From assembly GCA_019400425.1 (NCBI GenBank), contig JAFREE010000026.1, positions 144,395 through 208,394 on the forward strand: a stretch of DNA of 64,000 nucleotides, written 5' to 3'. The notes beneath the pieces were generated by a model. The model was not told where the DNA came from. It was given only the letters and a program-made list of their open reading frames with translations, and did no database searches. Both the position numbers and the translations under genes were made by a program. The stretch is from Hymenochaete sp. R1. Lineage: Eukaryota > Basidiomycota > Agaricomycetes > Hymenochaetales > Hymenochaetaceae. Below are positions 12,375 through 24,432 of this stretch, in pieces (the first letter of the stretch is position 1; every line of letters begins with the position of its first letter).

Positions 12375-15300
12375 CTAATCATCGTCACTAGGCGTCAAGT
12401 AATCCTCCTCGTCATCACTCAATATCTGCTTCGAGTTCGTTCTCCCAATACCTCTCCTTGGCGCCACTGGCTTCTCGTCCTCGTCACCTCCCGCGCCTGC
12501 ACCCGACTTGGACCCAGACGCCGCACCAGGCAACCCGCTCCCAACCGTAAGCCGATTGAATGTCTCATCGAGGACTTTCTCCATTTCGTCTGCGTCGATA
12601 TAGACGAGCGAGCCCTCGACGTTGTACGTGCGTGCGTTATTGAAGAGAAGTGACCACTCGGTGCGGTATTGCGCAACGTCCTTGTAGTAATTAGACTGTG
12701 CGCGTTTGCGGAGATGGGACATGGCGATGGGGTTTTGGATCATTTGGTAGTAGTCCGGGTAATCCTAGACGAGCGTATGAATGATAAGTAAGAAGCGAAT
12801 AACCCTCAAAATCACGAACGAACCTTTCTATCCGGGAGCTCTCTGAAAAGCTCCCACCTACGACGACCAGTATCTGGATCTTCGCACACCTGGACGGCGC
12901 GGTAGCACTCGTTGAAGACTTTCTTCATGCGGTCCCTGAAATTACCGGTCGCATCTATGCCCTTTGTCTTGCGACGTTTCTGATAAGAATAATAAAAGTA
13001 GAGTTAGTATGTTATACACTTCACCTACAAGCACGAGAAACTGACCGAATCGCGAACTTCATCATCCACTTCGTCATCCGCAATACTCGGTGTCACACTG
13101 ACAGGCTTCCCCCCACGCTTCCGCTTCCCATTTGGAGTCGAGTCCGTCTCCGTATCGGCTTGCAGAGCCTGGTATGAGTTCTTCGGCGGACGACCTTTCT
13201 TTTTACGCCCTGTCGCAGGGTCGATGAGGGCCGGTGAGTTCCGCGACGAAGCTTCACTCTCACGCATTGCCTTGTTCGCTGCGCGACGTGATGCCTTTTC
13301 GCGTGACTTCTCAATGACGTCCTGGATATCTTCTTCGCCTTCGAGAGCCTGGATAACGATGAGATAAGCTAGCAACTAATTTTCGATCGAAATACTCACC
13401 ATTGCCCACGCATCGTCGTCCAACCCATCGTTGTAGCTGACGACATTCCGACGACGATGACCTCTGCCCTCAAGTTCGTCATCCACAGGCGGTGCCTCGA
13501 AGTAGTCGTCGTTTCTGTAACATTCGGGAAGCTCCTCGAGCTGCAGTAAAGGTTGGGGCGGAGGACCATGACGGCCCGAAAGCTGCCATGCATTCTTCTG
13601 TTCGCGGAGACGCTTGATGTCCATATCCTTGAATTTCTCGAGTTCCTTGTCGTCACGTGCGATGATTTCGTTGATCTCGTCGTCGTTCATATCGCCCGAT
13701 TCCTCAGTAGCTTCATCCTGGTCTGCTTCAAGAATAGATCGCTACATAAACGACGTGAGCAACCGATATTGTGGAGACTTGGTCAGAACTCGTCTTACCA
13801 AAAACTCCTCTTGTTCCTCCTGCGTCGACTTGTTATCGAAGCGACCCGCCTGAATGACTTTGTCATCGATATCAAGCTTATATCTTGCCCGGGCATACAT
13901 CGCCTCCTCCACACTCTTCTCAGTAATGAACCTCAAAATCCGAACAGCTTTCGTTTGCCCAATACGATGCGCACGATCCTGCGCCTGCAAATCCGCATGT
14001 GGATTCCAATCCGAGTCGAAAATAATGACGGTGTCAGCAGTTTGCAAATTAAGACCGAGACCCCCAGCACGCGTGGAGAGGATAAAAACTTGAATGGGCG
14101 AGTCTTTTGCATTGAAAGCCGTCACGTAGGAAGCACGTTCTTCGGTCTTCGTACCACCATCAAGACGGAGGTAATTCCAGCTCTGCGATTTGAGAAAGTC
14201 TTCCATGATATCCATAACTTTCGTCATTTGGAAGAAAATAAGAACCTGAAATTTCGTTACAGTAAGTATCAAATTAAGAAATATATTAGGAGAAAAGGCG
14301 CACTCTGTGGCCGGTATGGAAAAACTTTGGCAGGATGCGAACCAGGAGCTCAAACTTGCCAGCGGATCGATAAATGTTCTCGTCTATCATCCCGCTGGGG
14401 CAGATCCTATCTTCGACGCTGTCGAACAAGAACGGATGCTGACAGATCTTACGTAGCTGCATGAGCTCGTTGCTGAGACCTTTGACACCTCCGCTTGATT
14501 TCCTAAAAGAAAGGGAAATAGAAAGATAAACTTTCAGAATCATCGATTCAAAATTCGATCGACTCACCCCTTTATATCTTTCCCGTCCGCGATCATCTTG
14601 TACTTCTTCATCTGCTTGTACAGCTGGCCTTGCAGGGCACTCATCCGCACTTTGATGATCTTCTCTACCTTGTCGGGTAACTCAGACTCGACGTCCTTCT
14701 TCAGCCTCCTCAGCAGGAACGGCCTCAGCACCTTGTGCAGACGGCGAATGATAAGCAGCGCTTCTTCTTCGTTCAGCTCGATCTTGTCGCTAGTTCCTGA
14801 GTTAGCGAAGGGAGTATTAAACCACTCGTCGAACGACTTGACCGAGTTAAAGATCTTGGGTAGGGCGAAGTTAAGGAGAGCCCAGAGCTCCGGAAGGTTA
14901 TTTTGAAGCGGAGTACCTGTTAGGATAAGACGGTATCGGGAATGGTAAAATTGAGAAAGAGTCTGAGACAATTTGCTCTGCGTGTTCTTCATACGATGTC
15001 CCTCATCTACGCTATCGGTGAGTAAAAAGAACCTACGTATTAAAGTAGGAATCAAAGCGCACCGATAACCATATGGAGCCACTTAACCTTATGCAGAACC
15101 GGCCGATCCTTGATGATGTACTCGTAGGTTGTCAGCAACACATGGAACTGGCCACTTCGAATCTCGTTCTGAAGCCCCAGTCGCTGCGTCGGATTGCCCT
15201 TATACGAAATCGTTCATACGCTGGGGGCTCGCTTCGCGAACTCGCCTGTCCAATTCGTCATAGTTGAGAGAGGGACAATGACGAGGAAGGGTCCACGCTG

Positions 15301-17428
15301 ACGCTTGACCTCGATAAGGAAAGTGATCAAAGAGATAGTTTGAATCGTTTTCCCGAGACCCTGTAAAGAGAAAGAAATCAATGAGACCATCCAAGACGAA
15401 TCGTATAAAAACCTTACCATCTCGTCGGCGAGAATACCGTTCAGCCTGTTGTTATACAGACTAACCATCCACCGGAGACTCCTAATCTGATACTCCTTCA
15501 ACGTTCCGCCAACTGGGATGCTGGGCTGCCTGGAGACCTCCTTAATGTTATGCGCGACGGCATAGTAGTCGAACTTCGACTTCTCCTCTGGGTCCACCAC
15601 CTTCTGCGCCTCAAACATCGTCTCATCGGCTGGCCCTTCCTCCATATTGCTGTTGCTGACCATCGGAATGCCATAGCTATCGTCGCGCAACAACACCTTG
15701 TGCGAGCGAATCCAGGTATGAATCGGTCTGGCGTGGAAGATGAGTGATACGTGTATCCTTGGCAGTGTCGATGAGCTTCATATACGCTTTTTCATCGTCA
15801 GCCTTAAGTGCATTTAGGCGCTCCTTCGAGGTCCTCTCGATACTCTTCACCTCTTCTTTTTCAGTGAAGGCATGCAGAGACTGTACAGAGCGTCCGAGCT
15901 TAAGAATCTTGTCCTGCTGGGCACGATTGACAGCCAGAATTTCCTTTCCGTGGCTGCAAATAGTCGCGAGCTGTTCGAGGTGTTTGGCTTTGACGCGGCG
16001 CTCACGCTCGGCACGTTGCTTCCTTTCCAATTGTTCGGTCGTTCGGGCGTCACGAAGCGTTGGTCGGCGAGGTCGGCGGAAGTCCTTTCGGTCGAGAGGT
16101 AAAAGAGTACCATGAACAAGGCGCTCAACTACTTGTTCTCGGAGAGCTCGCTGCTTCTCACGGACTCGCAATGCCTTCAACTCGATAATAGCCTTGAGTT
16201 TCCCAGGCGCGCTCGTCAAGGTCTTCGAGTTCGATGAAAGTAGCGAATCAAGCGTTGGCTGTTGTTCCACAATCGCATTCTCTTTATCTTCATTTTCCCC
16301 ACCAGTAAATGGGACCTCCAAGCCTCCTTCACCCATCGTAGACGGCAAGGAGGAGAGCTCCCTTATACGGTTCTCGATACGAGCATCGATGTACCGATTC
16401 CTCTCAGCAATGATCTGCTGGGGATCGAGACCAGTTGGCATGATTGAAGGGACGAGTAATCGCTGCAGACGAGTAGCCCACATTTCAGACTGAGCAGGCG
16501 TAAGATTTTCCGGTCTCTTCAACAAGGTGAAGGGATGCGTGTAAGCATTGTACGGATAAATGATCGAGTTTGGGTCATCCTTGATCACAACAGCTGGTGC
16601 CTGCTCTGAAACTATCTCGGGCATTCCCTCAGATTTCATAACTGGCTTCGGCTCAGTTGACGAAGTTGGAGGAGAGGATTGTTGAGGCTGCTGCCGGTGA
16701 TGCTGTTCGGGTTGCTGCTGCGAACCATGGGAAAGTTGTTCGCTTTGAACTCCATTCACCTTGACTGCAGCATCAACAATCCGAGCAGTCACATCTGGAC
16801 CCTGCATCGTCTTTTCAAGATTGTTGATAGCATGATTTTGAGGGAGAAGGGCCTGTCGGATATAATCTGGAAGGGGAGCGCCCCGTTGCAAAGATTTGAA
16901 AGCCTGAATCTGCGCTCGAAGAGCAGCAACTTGGTCTTGAGTGAAGGAAACAGGGGATTGGGGAGAGGGAGGATAGGCTGAAGCTGGCACGGTGCCAGCT
17001 GAGAGGGGATGGGGGCTCGCGATACCATTCGACTGCGGCGGATACCCATTGATCTGGGCCTGTTGAGCAGCATGATCTATTTGAAAGTGAAAAGACTACA
17101 ATGAGTTGTATGCGATAAAACGGAGCATTGGCACGCACTTGCAGAAGCCTGCTTGTAGCTCGCCACGAACTTCAGACACCTGTCGAGCTCTGAGCTTGTC
17201 TCAGGAGTATGTCCTGCAGCTCGAAGGGCGTTGATCCTCTGACCCATTCGATGAGATGTAAGACAAAAGACGAGGAAAAAAAGAGGGGAGTGGACGCACC
17301 TCGATCAATGAATTGACGCGTTCGCGTACTCCCTTCTGCTGCGAGTAACCATTTGGTTGCTGCTGTGGGATGCCATTGTGCGATTGTTGGGGGTGAAATG
17401 ATGGGGCTGCTGGAGAAGCCATCGACAT
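12375..17428 (-). CDS. SNF2/STH1-type chromatin remodelling ATPase, with one frameshift and one in-frame stop
   Basis: Eleven exons: 17428-17300, 17238-17139, 17076-15418, 15360-15063, 15006-14568, 14502-14304, 14245-13799, 13741-13400, 13348-13046, 12979-12824 and 12764-12375, about 1486 codons. Domain order fits the catalytic subunit of SWI/SNF or RSC: QLQ ([16 protein letters not shown], about 118-150), HSA and post-HSA (to DSYLDSLAQ, about 535), SNF2 ATPase with [22 protein letters not shown] and AHRIGQTK, a SnAC region, an AT-hook-like KKGRPPK, and a C-terminal bromodomain ([20 protein letters not shown]). It would slide or evict nucleosomes in the nucleus. Two lesions: exon 3 needs one base removed near 15684-15694 to join VVAR to DDSYG, and TGA at 15216-15214 (about codon 678) lies between APSV and TISYKG, where the family has a sense codon. 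All other splice junctions and motifs are intact, so sequence error or recent inactivation is likely. Confidence 0.9.
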
Positions 17429-17726
17429 AAACAACGACGACGAACAACGAGCCCGCCGTTTGCGACGGCGACGGGGCCGTAGAGTCGGGAGAGGAAATGG
17501 GCGTTGAGAGTGGGTGGGCGCGTGAGTGCGATGTCGAGGGAGAGACCGAGACCGAGAAGAGACACAAGTCGTCGGACAACAACAACACACACAACCCCTC
17601 CCATCACTCGCAGCCCACTTACTTACTCGCGACTTTCAATTATGTAATACATACAATTTCTCACGCTCTCAAATAGATAATATAAATAAATATTGGATGG
17701 GACTTTCTTCCTCTTTAACCATAACC
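17429..17726. promoter_or_regulatory. Bidirectional promoter region between SNF2-type gene and MEI4-like gene
   Basis: A 298-bp gap separates two divergent start codons. It contains an AT-rich stretch at about 17638-17695 and GC-rich flanks; I see no specific box that can be assigned with confidence. Confidence 0.5.
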
Positions 17727-19397
17727 ATGACTTCTTCTAAAGAACAGAGGCTGCGGATTGCTCTGGTGGGCTGCCTAATCCGTCGCGTAGAATCTAGTTG
17801 ATAGACTCGTTATACAGGCGATGACCATTCTCAAACACAAGCCTCATGACGCGTCTCTTCCAGGTAAATGCGCTTTCTGGGATTGTATGACAGCGACACA
17901 CTCTGATCTAAAGGCAAAAGCATACGTACTAGATCTACAAGAGCGATTTCCCCTTGTCTCTGATACCCACTGTCAAGTCTCTCAATCAGGCTGGAGAATA
18001 AGAGCCCTGAAACTTGAGCAAGACCTTGCAGACATGCATCGCAAAACAGCCGAAGACGCTGCAGGTGCGCGTCACGTTTATCTCAGTTCCCCCGAGTGTT
18101 GCTTATGCGGTTTACTTACATGCTAGAGTTGTTGACATTGAAGACGAAGATACATGAATGTGATAACGCTAATTCTGAATCTCGCGTACCGCAAAAGAAA
18201 CGGAAAACGGGTGCCCCTAATCTGGCAGACGAGAGGGCTCCCAAACAGTCAACAGCCGCACGAGAAGCTCGAGCCCTGGCTTTAGGTATGTCCAATCGCG
18301 CGTGAATCGTCTGCAATGCGCATTAATATCTGTATTGAGAAGAACTTCGACCTTCTCTCTCGGAACAATCCCATATCTACGCGTCTTATCTCCAATTCCT
18401 ACGTGTCATTGCCCAGGTTGAAGAGATCAAGGATACTAATTTACTGAAACCACACGTCCTGTCATCAGCTACGGCGCTTCTTCGTGCGACAACCTCTGCA
18501 CTGCTGTCCGAGTCTTCAAAGGAAATCGGTTCCAAGGCTTCAATGGCGAATGTAAAACAGCTAAGCGACATTATCCGATCTGTGCTTCTCTCTACCTCTC
18601 CGTTTCTCTTCACGTCAAAGGACCCCGCCGATACTCGTCTATCATTTGTGAACGACGACATCTTGTTCAGCTGCATATCCCAGGAACTGGTCATACCGTT
18701 TATCAAAGCATTTAAAGAATGGACACTCAAAGCTTGCGCCTGTGCCTTTAAAGAGAAACGCGAATCTGTGTCGACTTCGTCAGAACTAGGGTCATCAGTC
18801 GCTCTCATGCAGTCATGCAACAATTTGCTCGCGATACTAGAAAATGCTGTCTCCATTCTTTTACAAAATGCAACCAATTCCAAGAAGATACGCGGAAAGT
18901 CTTCGAACTTCCTGTGTCTCGTTGATGTGGTCCGCCAAACCGCCGTCTCCCAAATTTTACAGCTCTTCTGTCCTAAGGTAGACGCAAGCATGGACTCTGC
19001 AACTTTAAATAGCGAAAACGGCTCGGCGCACACAGCCACTTCTTCTCGTCTTCAACGCCTCACGAAACCCGACCATAAAACCCGCACCATCCGCATTGCC
19101 CGAAAGAATGCCCTTTGGTACCTCTGTGCCGTTATAAATCTCACATTTTCGCACTCTATTCGCACATTCGAATCCAACGCTTCTTCATTCAACTCCAAGA
19201 TGACGCCGCATGGCGAGGACCTTGCGAAAGCGAAGATGGAAGACTCGCTTACTCGTCTTTTGTCCTTGTGTGCGCATTCAACGTCAACGCGCTCATGTGC
19301 GATGACGTCTGGAAAGTGGGAGGGTGAAAATACGCCGGATGATGTTGAAAGAGGGATGATAATGGCTATTGGAGAGAAGTTTTGGAACTGGCGTTGA
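17727..19397 (+). CDS. MEI4: Probable MEI4/Rec24 homolog, meiotic DNA double-strand-break formation
   Basis: Five exons give a continuous 481-residue frame: 17727-17765, 17818-17863, 17921-18064, 18127-18285 and 18340-19397. The N-terminus reads QRLRIALAMTILKHKPHDAS, then a WRIRALKLEQDL helix and a basic coiled-coil segment. This resembles the conserved start of animal and fungal MEI4 proteins (a Leu-Ala-rich helix ending in a K-P motif, then W plus LE-rich helix). MEI4 works with REC114 to recruit and activate Spo11 on meiotic chromosome axes. The remainder (CISQELVIPFIKAF, NALWYLCAVINLTF) is helical without other motifs. The C-terminus is uncertain: this frame ends at 19397, but a second frame (GYWREVLELALMNP, then a further exon ending at 19568) looks protein-like and could be reached by one more intron. 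Identification rests on the short N-terminal motifs. Confidence 0.6.
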
Positions 19398-19647
19398 TGA
19401 ACCCTGTCCTTGCGCTACTCCTTGTAAGTTATAATGTGTACGTTCACTTTGCTCTCATTGAGGGACTCGAATTGATTTCACTTCATATTGCAGAAGATAT
19501 TCCTTGTGGAATTGGATCTAGATTGGACGCGTCTGAGAATAATATTTCTTATCGAAGTAAGAAACTAGATTGAGTCTACATTAAAGGGGAGGTAGTGCTT
19601 CACTCTCCTCCCCGATTCCTATTGGGCAAACTTCCTACGGTGGCTCC

Positions 19648-20415
19648 TTAAAGCTTCTTAGCTTGAGGTGTCGCCTTATCCGTGTCTCTGGCATACCCCT
19701 TCCTCTTATTTCCCTTCTCCTCATCTACACCTTCGTTCTCCTTTACCAATTTCTCTAACTTCTTCTCCCATTCTTTCGAAGAGGCGTATCTGTCGGGCTC
19801 GACAAAGTTGCGGAGGGCCCTCTCAAAAGGCTCGCGCTGGGAACAGAGTCTGGCAAGATCCTCCTTCAATTTCTCCAAATCTTTGTTCTCGCCACTGCCC
19901 TTGGGAGCCTTGCTTGCTTCAAGACGGCAATTCCAGATCTTGAAAGTAAGCAAGCCATACTGCGCCTCGATGGTAGCCTCGTCAAACGTGTTGTGATACA
20001 CGTTCACAAGTTCTTTCACCTTTATTTCGGTAAACATGGTCCTGTCGCCGCGAAGCCTAGCGCTGCGTTCTAAAACTGTGCTGTCAGGCCTTTGGCTGAT
20101 AGGTCTTGCATCCGACGTCCAGAGCTTTTCCTGGGAGATGTCATCGATTTCCGAGGTAAGGTATTTGTGCAAATACGGCACGGTCCCTTCCTTGGCCATG
20201 CCAGCCACCTGCCTGTAGCGCTCCTCATGGAGGTCAAGGAAGGAGCGTGCGAGGTATCGGGCATAGTCCTTGTTTGGTTCCTCTCTGAGCTTATCGGCGA
20301 GGGCTGCCAATGAACCAAGGGTATATTTATCGGTGGCACCGGCTTCAAAGAGAGCTGCTTCCTCGCTGACGAATGCGATGGGATCTTTGGAACGCTCTTT
20401 GATATCGTTGCTCAT
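19648..20415 (-). CDS. Hypothetical intronless protein, 255 aa
   Basis: A single uninterrupted frame starts at ATG 20415-20413 (MSNDIKERSKDPIAF) and ends at 19648. I do not recognise the family. It is charged and mostly helical in appearance, with a Lys/Glu-rich C-terminus (KEWEKKLEKLVKENEG, then KGNKRKGYARD) that could form a coiled coil and carry a nuclear-localisation-like basic cluster. No signal peptide or membrane segment is seen. An upstream in-frame start within the preceding 200 bases would add a low-complexity Ser-rich extension and is less likely. It is convergent with the MEI4-like gene and divergent from Ku80. Confidence 0.75.
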   Translation of the reverse strand: MSNDIKERSKDPIAFVSEEAALFEAGATDKYTLGSLAALADKLREEPNKDYARYLARSFLDLHEERYRQVAGMAKEGTVPYLHKYLTSEIDDISQEKLWTSDARPISQRPDSTVLERSARLRGDRTMFTEIKVKELVNVYHNTFDEATIEAQYGLLTFKIWNCRLEASKAPKGSGENKDLEKLKEDLARLCSQREPFERALRNFVEPDRYASSKEWEKKLEKLVKENEGVDEEKGNKRKGYARDTDKATPQAKKL

Positions 20416-21214
20416 TGTGATAAAAGGTCGACTGTAGATCGGGCTAGGAAGCAGCAATGAAAAGAAGGAGGAACGGGATGTGGTTGAATGTGAAACTGAA
20501 CTTGACACTGCTGAATGAGGGTGCGTTACCAGGAAAACTGACCTCAATTTATACCCATCTGGCGTTTGCCTGTTTTCTTCGTTGTAGGTTGTAGGGAGCC
20601 AGCAGCAAAGCACACTGAACCCAAGCTGATCAATCCATACTCATCTTGCAGAACCTACTGTACTTTGTTACCTAGGAACCATTCTGGACTAGTCGCTTAC
20701 TTCATTGAAGCAATTTTCGTGAGTTCAAACTTTAAAAGCAGCACTTTCCGGGTTTTCAAAGTTCCTCCCAACGGCGAGCGTTTTTAGGTTCATTTCCTTC
20801 CATTGCTCCTCCAGAAAAACGCAAAACTTGAGAATCGCACTCTTGTCTGGATCCTGACTCTTCAAAGGAAGAGACATTGTAGGTTATCCGATAGTGCTCT
20901 GGCATGGTAAGATACTTTTAGCCCAGTCTCGCTTACATACTTGGATGAAGTTATATGGTAAGATACATACCTTATGTAGAAATGCAATGTGTACAATAAG
21001 ATGATAAGATATTGTACCATACTACAATTTACTATGTTTTTACATCCGATCTGGCTTGGTCGGAGGCGTACTACTAGTGGTAGAGAATAGTAGAGAATGG
21101 TCGCTTGGCCTGATGTCGATTGGTGGGGGCGTATGCGGCTCGAATTATGTAAGTTCAGCAAGGCGCGACGCGACGCGCTCAACTTTCTCTCTTCCTCAAT
21201 CCACCATCACCACC
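20416..21214. promoter_or_regulatory. Shared upstream region of the hypothetical gene and Ku80
   Basis: An 800-bp gap between divergent starts. A GC-rich string GCGCGACGCGACGCGC lies at 21163-21178, only about 37 bp before the Ku80 start codon. It may be a promoter element or part of the 5' leader. No other assignable element. Confidence 0.45.
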
Positions 21215-24200
21215 ATGGCTCTGGAACGAGCGGGAGTAAGCATAATATATCTCACTGTGTATATCCACAATGTCTAATTCTACTCTAGTATACGGTGACA
21301 ATGTTTTGCGTCGACGTCTCGGCGTCTATGGGTAGAATAAGGACAGTCGAGGTGCCAGATGGCGAAGATGGGAAGACACGGCTAGTCGAAATGACGAACA
21401 TGGAATGGTCGTTACAATACGTACTCTTTAAGATACAAGAAATGGTTCGAAAGCTCCCATCTTGAGCTCTTTCTCCTTCTCTAATGCTTATCTGCATTCC
21501 AGGTATTTTCCGGGAGGAAGACAGAGCAATGCGGGGTCATACTGTTTGGTACCGAAAGTACGTGTACCATCCTCCTTTCCTTTCATACTTGGAACTCAAC
21601 ATAAATAATAGGTACAAATAATATAATCAATGAGAAGAATGGAGGATATGAACGTGTGACTGAGTACATTCCTGTCTCTCAACCAAATGCGGGAACGCTT
21701 GCCAAGATACAGGCTCTACAACCTACGGAAGAAACTGGCGACCGTGAGTCTGGGGTCAAACCATCACACGCCTACCTAACTTACAAGCTACACAAATAGC
21801 TATTGATGCTATTATCGTCGCAATTGAGACCCAGGATGACTACCTCAAAAAGAAGAAAACGTGGACTAGGAAACTCGTTGTTCTGACTGATGCTGAAAAC
21901 CCTATCGAAGTCGAGGATTGGGAATTGACAGTCAAGAAAATTAACGAGCTTCAAATCATTACTACTATCATGTGAGCTCATCCATTCTCAGGCGAGAAGA
22001 GTGTAATGATGGGTATAGTGGAGTTGACTTTGACGATGAGGAATTCGGAGTCAAACAGGAAGACAAGTCGAAGTTCAAGGCGAGTCGTTTGTAACAGCCT
22101 CTGGATCCAACTCTTACTTCTTTGTAGATCGAGAATGAGAAATTCTTCCACATGTTCGCCAAGGCGTTGGACAACGACCTTGGCAGAATCGGCACTGCTG
22201 CTGAAGCAATTTACGAATGCCAACGTCCAGATATTAAAATAACTAGATCAACACTCTTGGGCACAATCCTGCGACTCGGCGATGTTGACACACGCCCAGA
22301 AGAAGCAGTTGAGCTACCTGTCAAGATGAGCAAGTGCACGGCTCTCACGAGACCAGCGACGCTGAAGAAGTTTATTAAACGCAACGGCACATCCGACGGT
22401 CAAACGATGACTGAAACGAAGGCATCGAGCAATGAAGCCGAAGGAGACGTTTATGCCCAACTACAAATGCACACTGAATATTTCGTTAGCAAAGATCAGG
22501 AGGACAAAAGGACGGACGAAGATGCGATTGAGAATACTGATGCCAAAGTTGACCAAGAGCAACTCGTTCGGGGTTACAAATATGGCGCTTCGTACGTCCC
22601 TTGCCCTGACGGGCAGTTTGCTCGTCTTAGTACTCGCAAAGGCCTAGACATCTGCGGTTTCTTCCCGGACCACCTGGTATGTATATATATATATTTCGTT
22701 GTGACCTCCTTCCCAAGCCCCTCCCCCCCCCCTCTCCACAGTGAGCTCACCACATCTATAGATTCGTCGAGAGCTTGTAATGGGTGAAATCCAATATGTC
22801 TGGGCTGATCCCACAAACGGCTCGAACCAGAGCGCGTTTTCTTCGATTGTTCAAGCCATGATCGCTCGCAATGTCGTTGCCATAGGCCGTTTCGTTTCGC
22901 GCGATGATATGGATCCGAAGATGGGACTGCTTGTACCTCGTGATTTCGAGAAAGTTGACTGTTTTTTATGGCTTATGATGCCTTTTGCGGACGATGTCAG
23001 ACGGTACATGTTCCCTCCGTTGCTGAAGCCGGTCTCTAGGAAGGGCGAGCCAATTGAAAAGCACCCTTATCTTCCGACGGAAGATCAAGAGGCAATTATG
23101 GATCGATTCGTTGTGGATATGGACTTGATGCAAGCTGGTGAGAAGGATGAAGAAGGGTAAGTAAACTTAAGCACTAGCATGTATATCATACTGACACGCA
23201 AACTAAGAAATCGGATGCCGTGGTTTGATCCTCGAATGTCTTATAATCCTGCTGTCCATCGCGTAAAGCAGGCATTGTTTCATGCTGCAATAGTTACGGA
23301 CCTTAGGACTAATCCCCTGCCGCCGCCTCACGAAGAAGTTGTCAAATACTTCGAACCCCCGAGGCGCGTCCTTAAAAGAGCTTATCATGCCCTTGAAGAA
23401 TGCAAGCAGGCGTTTGACATAAAAAATAGTGCGGTAACAATCAAATTGTGTTATATACGTTGGTCTCACTGACTCTTCATTGCTGTTTAGTACCTAGAAA
23501 GGTGCCCCGTCAACGTAAAGACGGTCATGTACGTGCCGAAGATGATGAGGATGAACCTCTTCTGCTCGATCAACCTTCGAAACGGACCCAGAGCGCAAGT
23601 CAACGACCCTCCCAACCTCCGAAGCCGCCTCAGATCAACCAAGTCAATGATATGAGTGCAGAGCAGGAAACTATTGCAAATTCCAAAGAAGAGGGAAGAA
23701 TGGATATCGACAGCGCGACGGAAGACGAGTCTGAAAGAGAAGATAAGCTCCACCTCACGAAACCTGAGTCTTCTTCTCGACATTCTCCTGTCGCCCAGCT
23801 TCCCACTCCCGCTCCCACACTCTCGACCAAACCCAGATCTAGAACAAACGGCAAACCAGCGAAAGAGGAGCCCATTAACTTTGACGATGCACGTCCATCA
23901 ACTAAACGGATAGGTAAGGCCCATCCGCTCCAAGACTTTGTCGAGGTCGTAAAACAAGATAAGGGTGTAACCGAAAGCATTGTGAAGGAGCTCGGGGAGG
24001 TTGTTAAAGAAATTGTCAGCGGGCCCCTTGCGAGAAGGCGGTTTGGGGAAATGGTAAAGTGTTTGGCGGAAGTCAGGAATAGCTGCATGAAGGTACTACT
24101 TTTGTCGTCCATTCTCTTCTCATATAAACTCAACTCTCTGTCAGGATCGCCAATTCGACGCGTGGAATTCGTGAGTCAAATATAACTGCGACGTAAACCT

Positions 24201-24432
24201 AAATATAATGCTTCATAATTTGTTTAGAGTGATGATAGGTATTAAAGACGACCGTTCCTCCGGTCCGATTAGACCATTTTGGGATGCTCTTCGAACCGGG
24301 AGCTCAGAGCAAGGCATGAACGTCAATCTGATCAGCCTCGATGAATCGGATGGTCTGGGTGGTGTCTCGCGATCGGAAGTACGTGTAGTGAGTGACCTGA
24401 CTGATTCTTTGAAGCACGTACTGACTGCTTGA
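21215..24432 (+). CDS. KU80: Ku80 subunit of the Ku DNA end-binding heterodimer
   Basis: Twelve exons (21215-21235, 21289-21444, 21503-21557, 21612-21743, 21800-21971, 21992-22079, 22128-22676, 22762-23156, 23208-23428, 23491-24092, 24145-24170, 24228-24432) join in frame to 873 residues. After a tiny first exon, YTVTMFCVDVSASMG begins the N-terminal von Willebrand-like domain (to about residue 220). The Ku core beta-barrel follows (GYKYGASYVPCPDGQF, LDICGFF, then a long arm with PWFDPRMSYNPAVHRVKQA). A disordered linker leads to a C-terminal helical domain (VKELGEVVKEIVSG to the end) of the DNA-PKcs-binding type. With Ku70 it would ring DNA ends for non-homologous end joining and protect telomeres in the nucleus. 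Intron 6 (22080-22127) starts with GC, not GT (AAG then GCGAGT). Confidence 0.95.

Noticed and set aside
15196..15216. Splicing out the TGA codon as an intron
   Set aside because: The only GT...AG pair around it is 21 nt, too short, and flanking residues are conserved and contiguous.
15630..15695. A 52- or 55-nt intron that would repair the SNF2-type frameshift
   Set aside because: It restores phase, but the donor (GTTGTT or GTTGCG) and the purine-rich acceptor TATGGAG are poor; kept only as an alternative in the finding.
19115..19327. Alternative frame with FFIQLQDDAAW and SSFVLVCAFNVNALMCDDVW at the MEI4-like 3' end
   Set aside because: Looks protein-like, but no AG acceptor allows entry into this frame without a frameshift.
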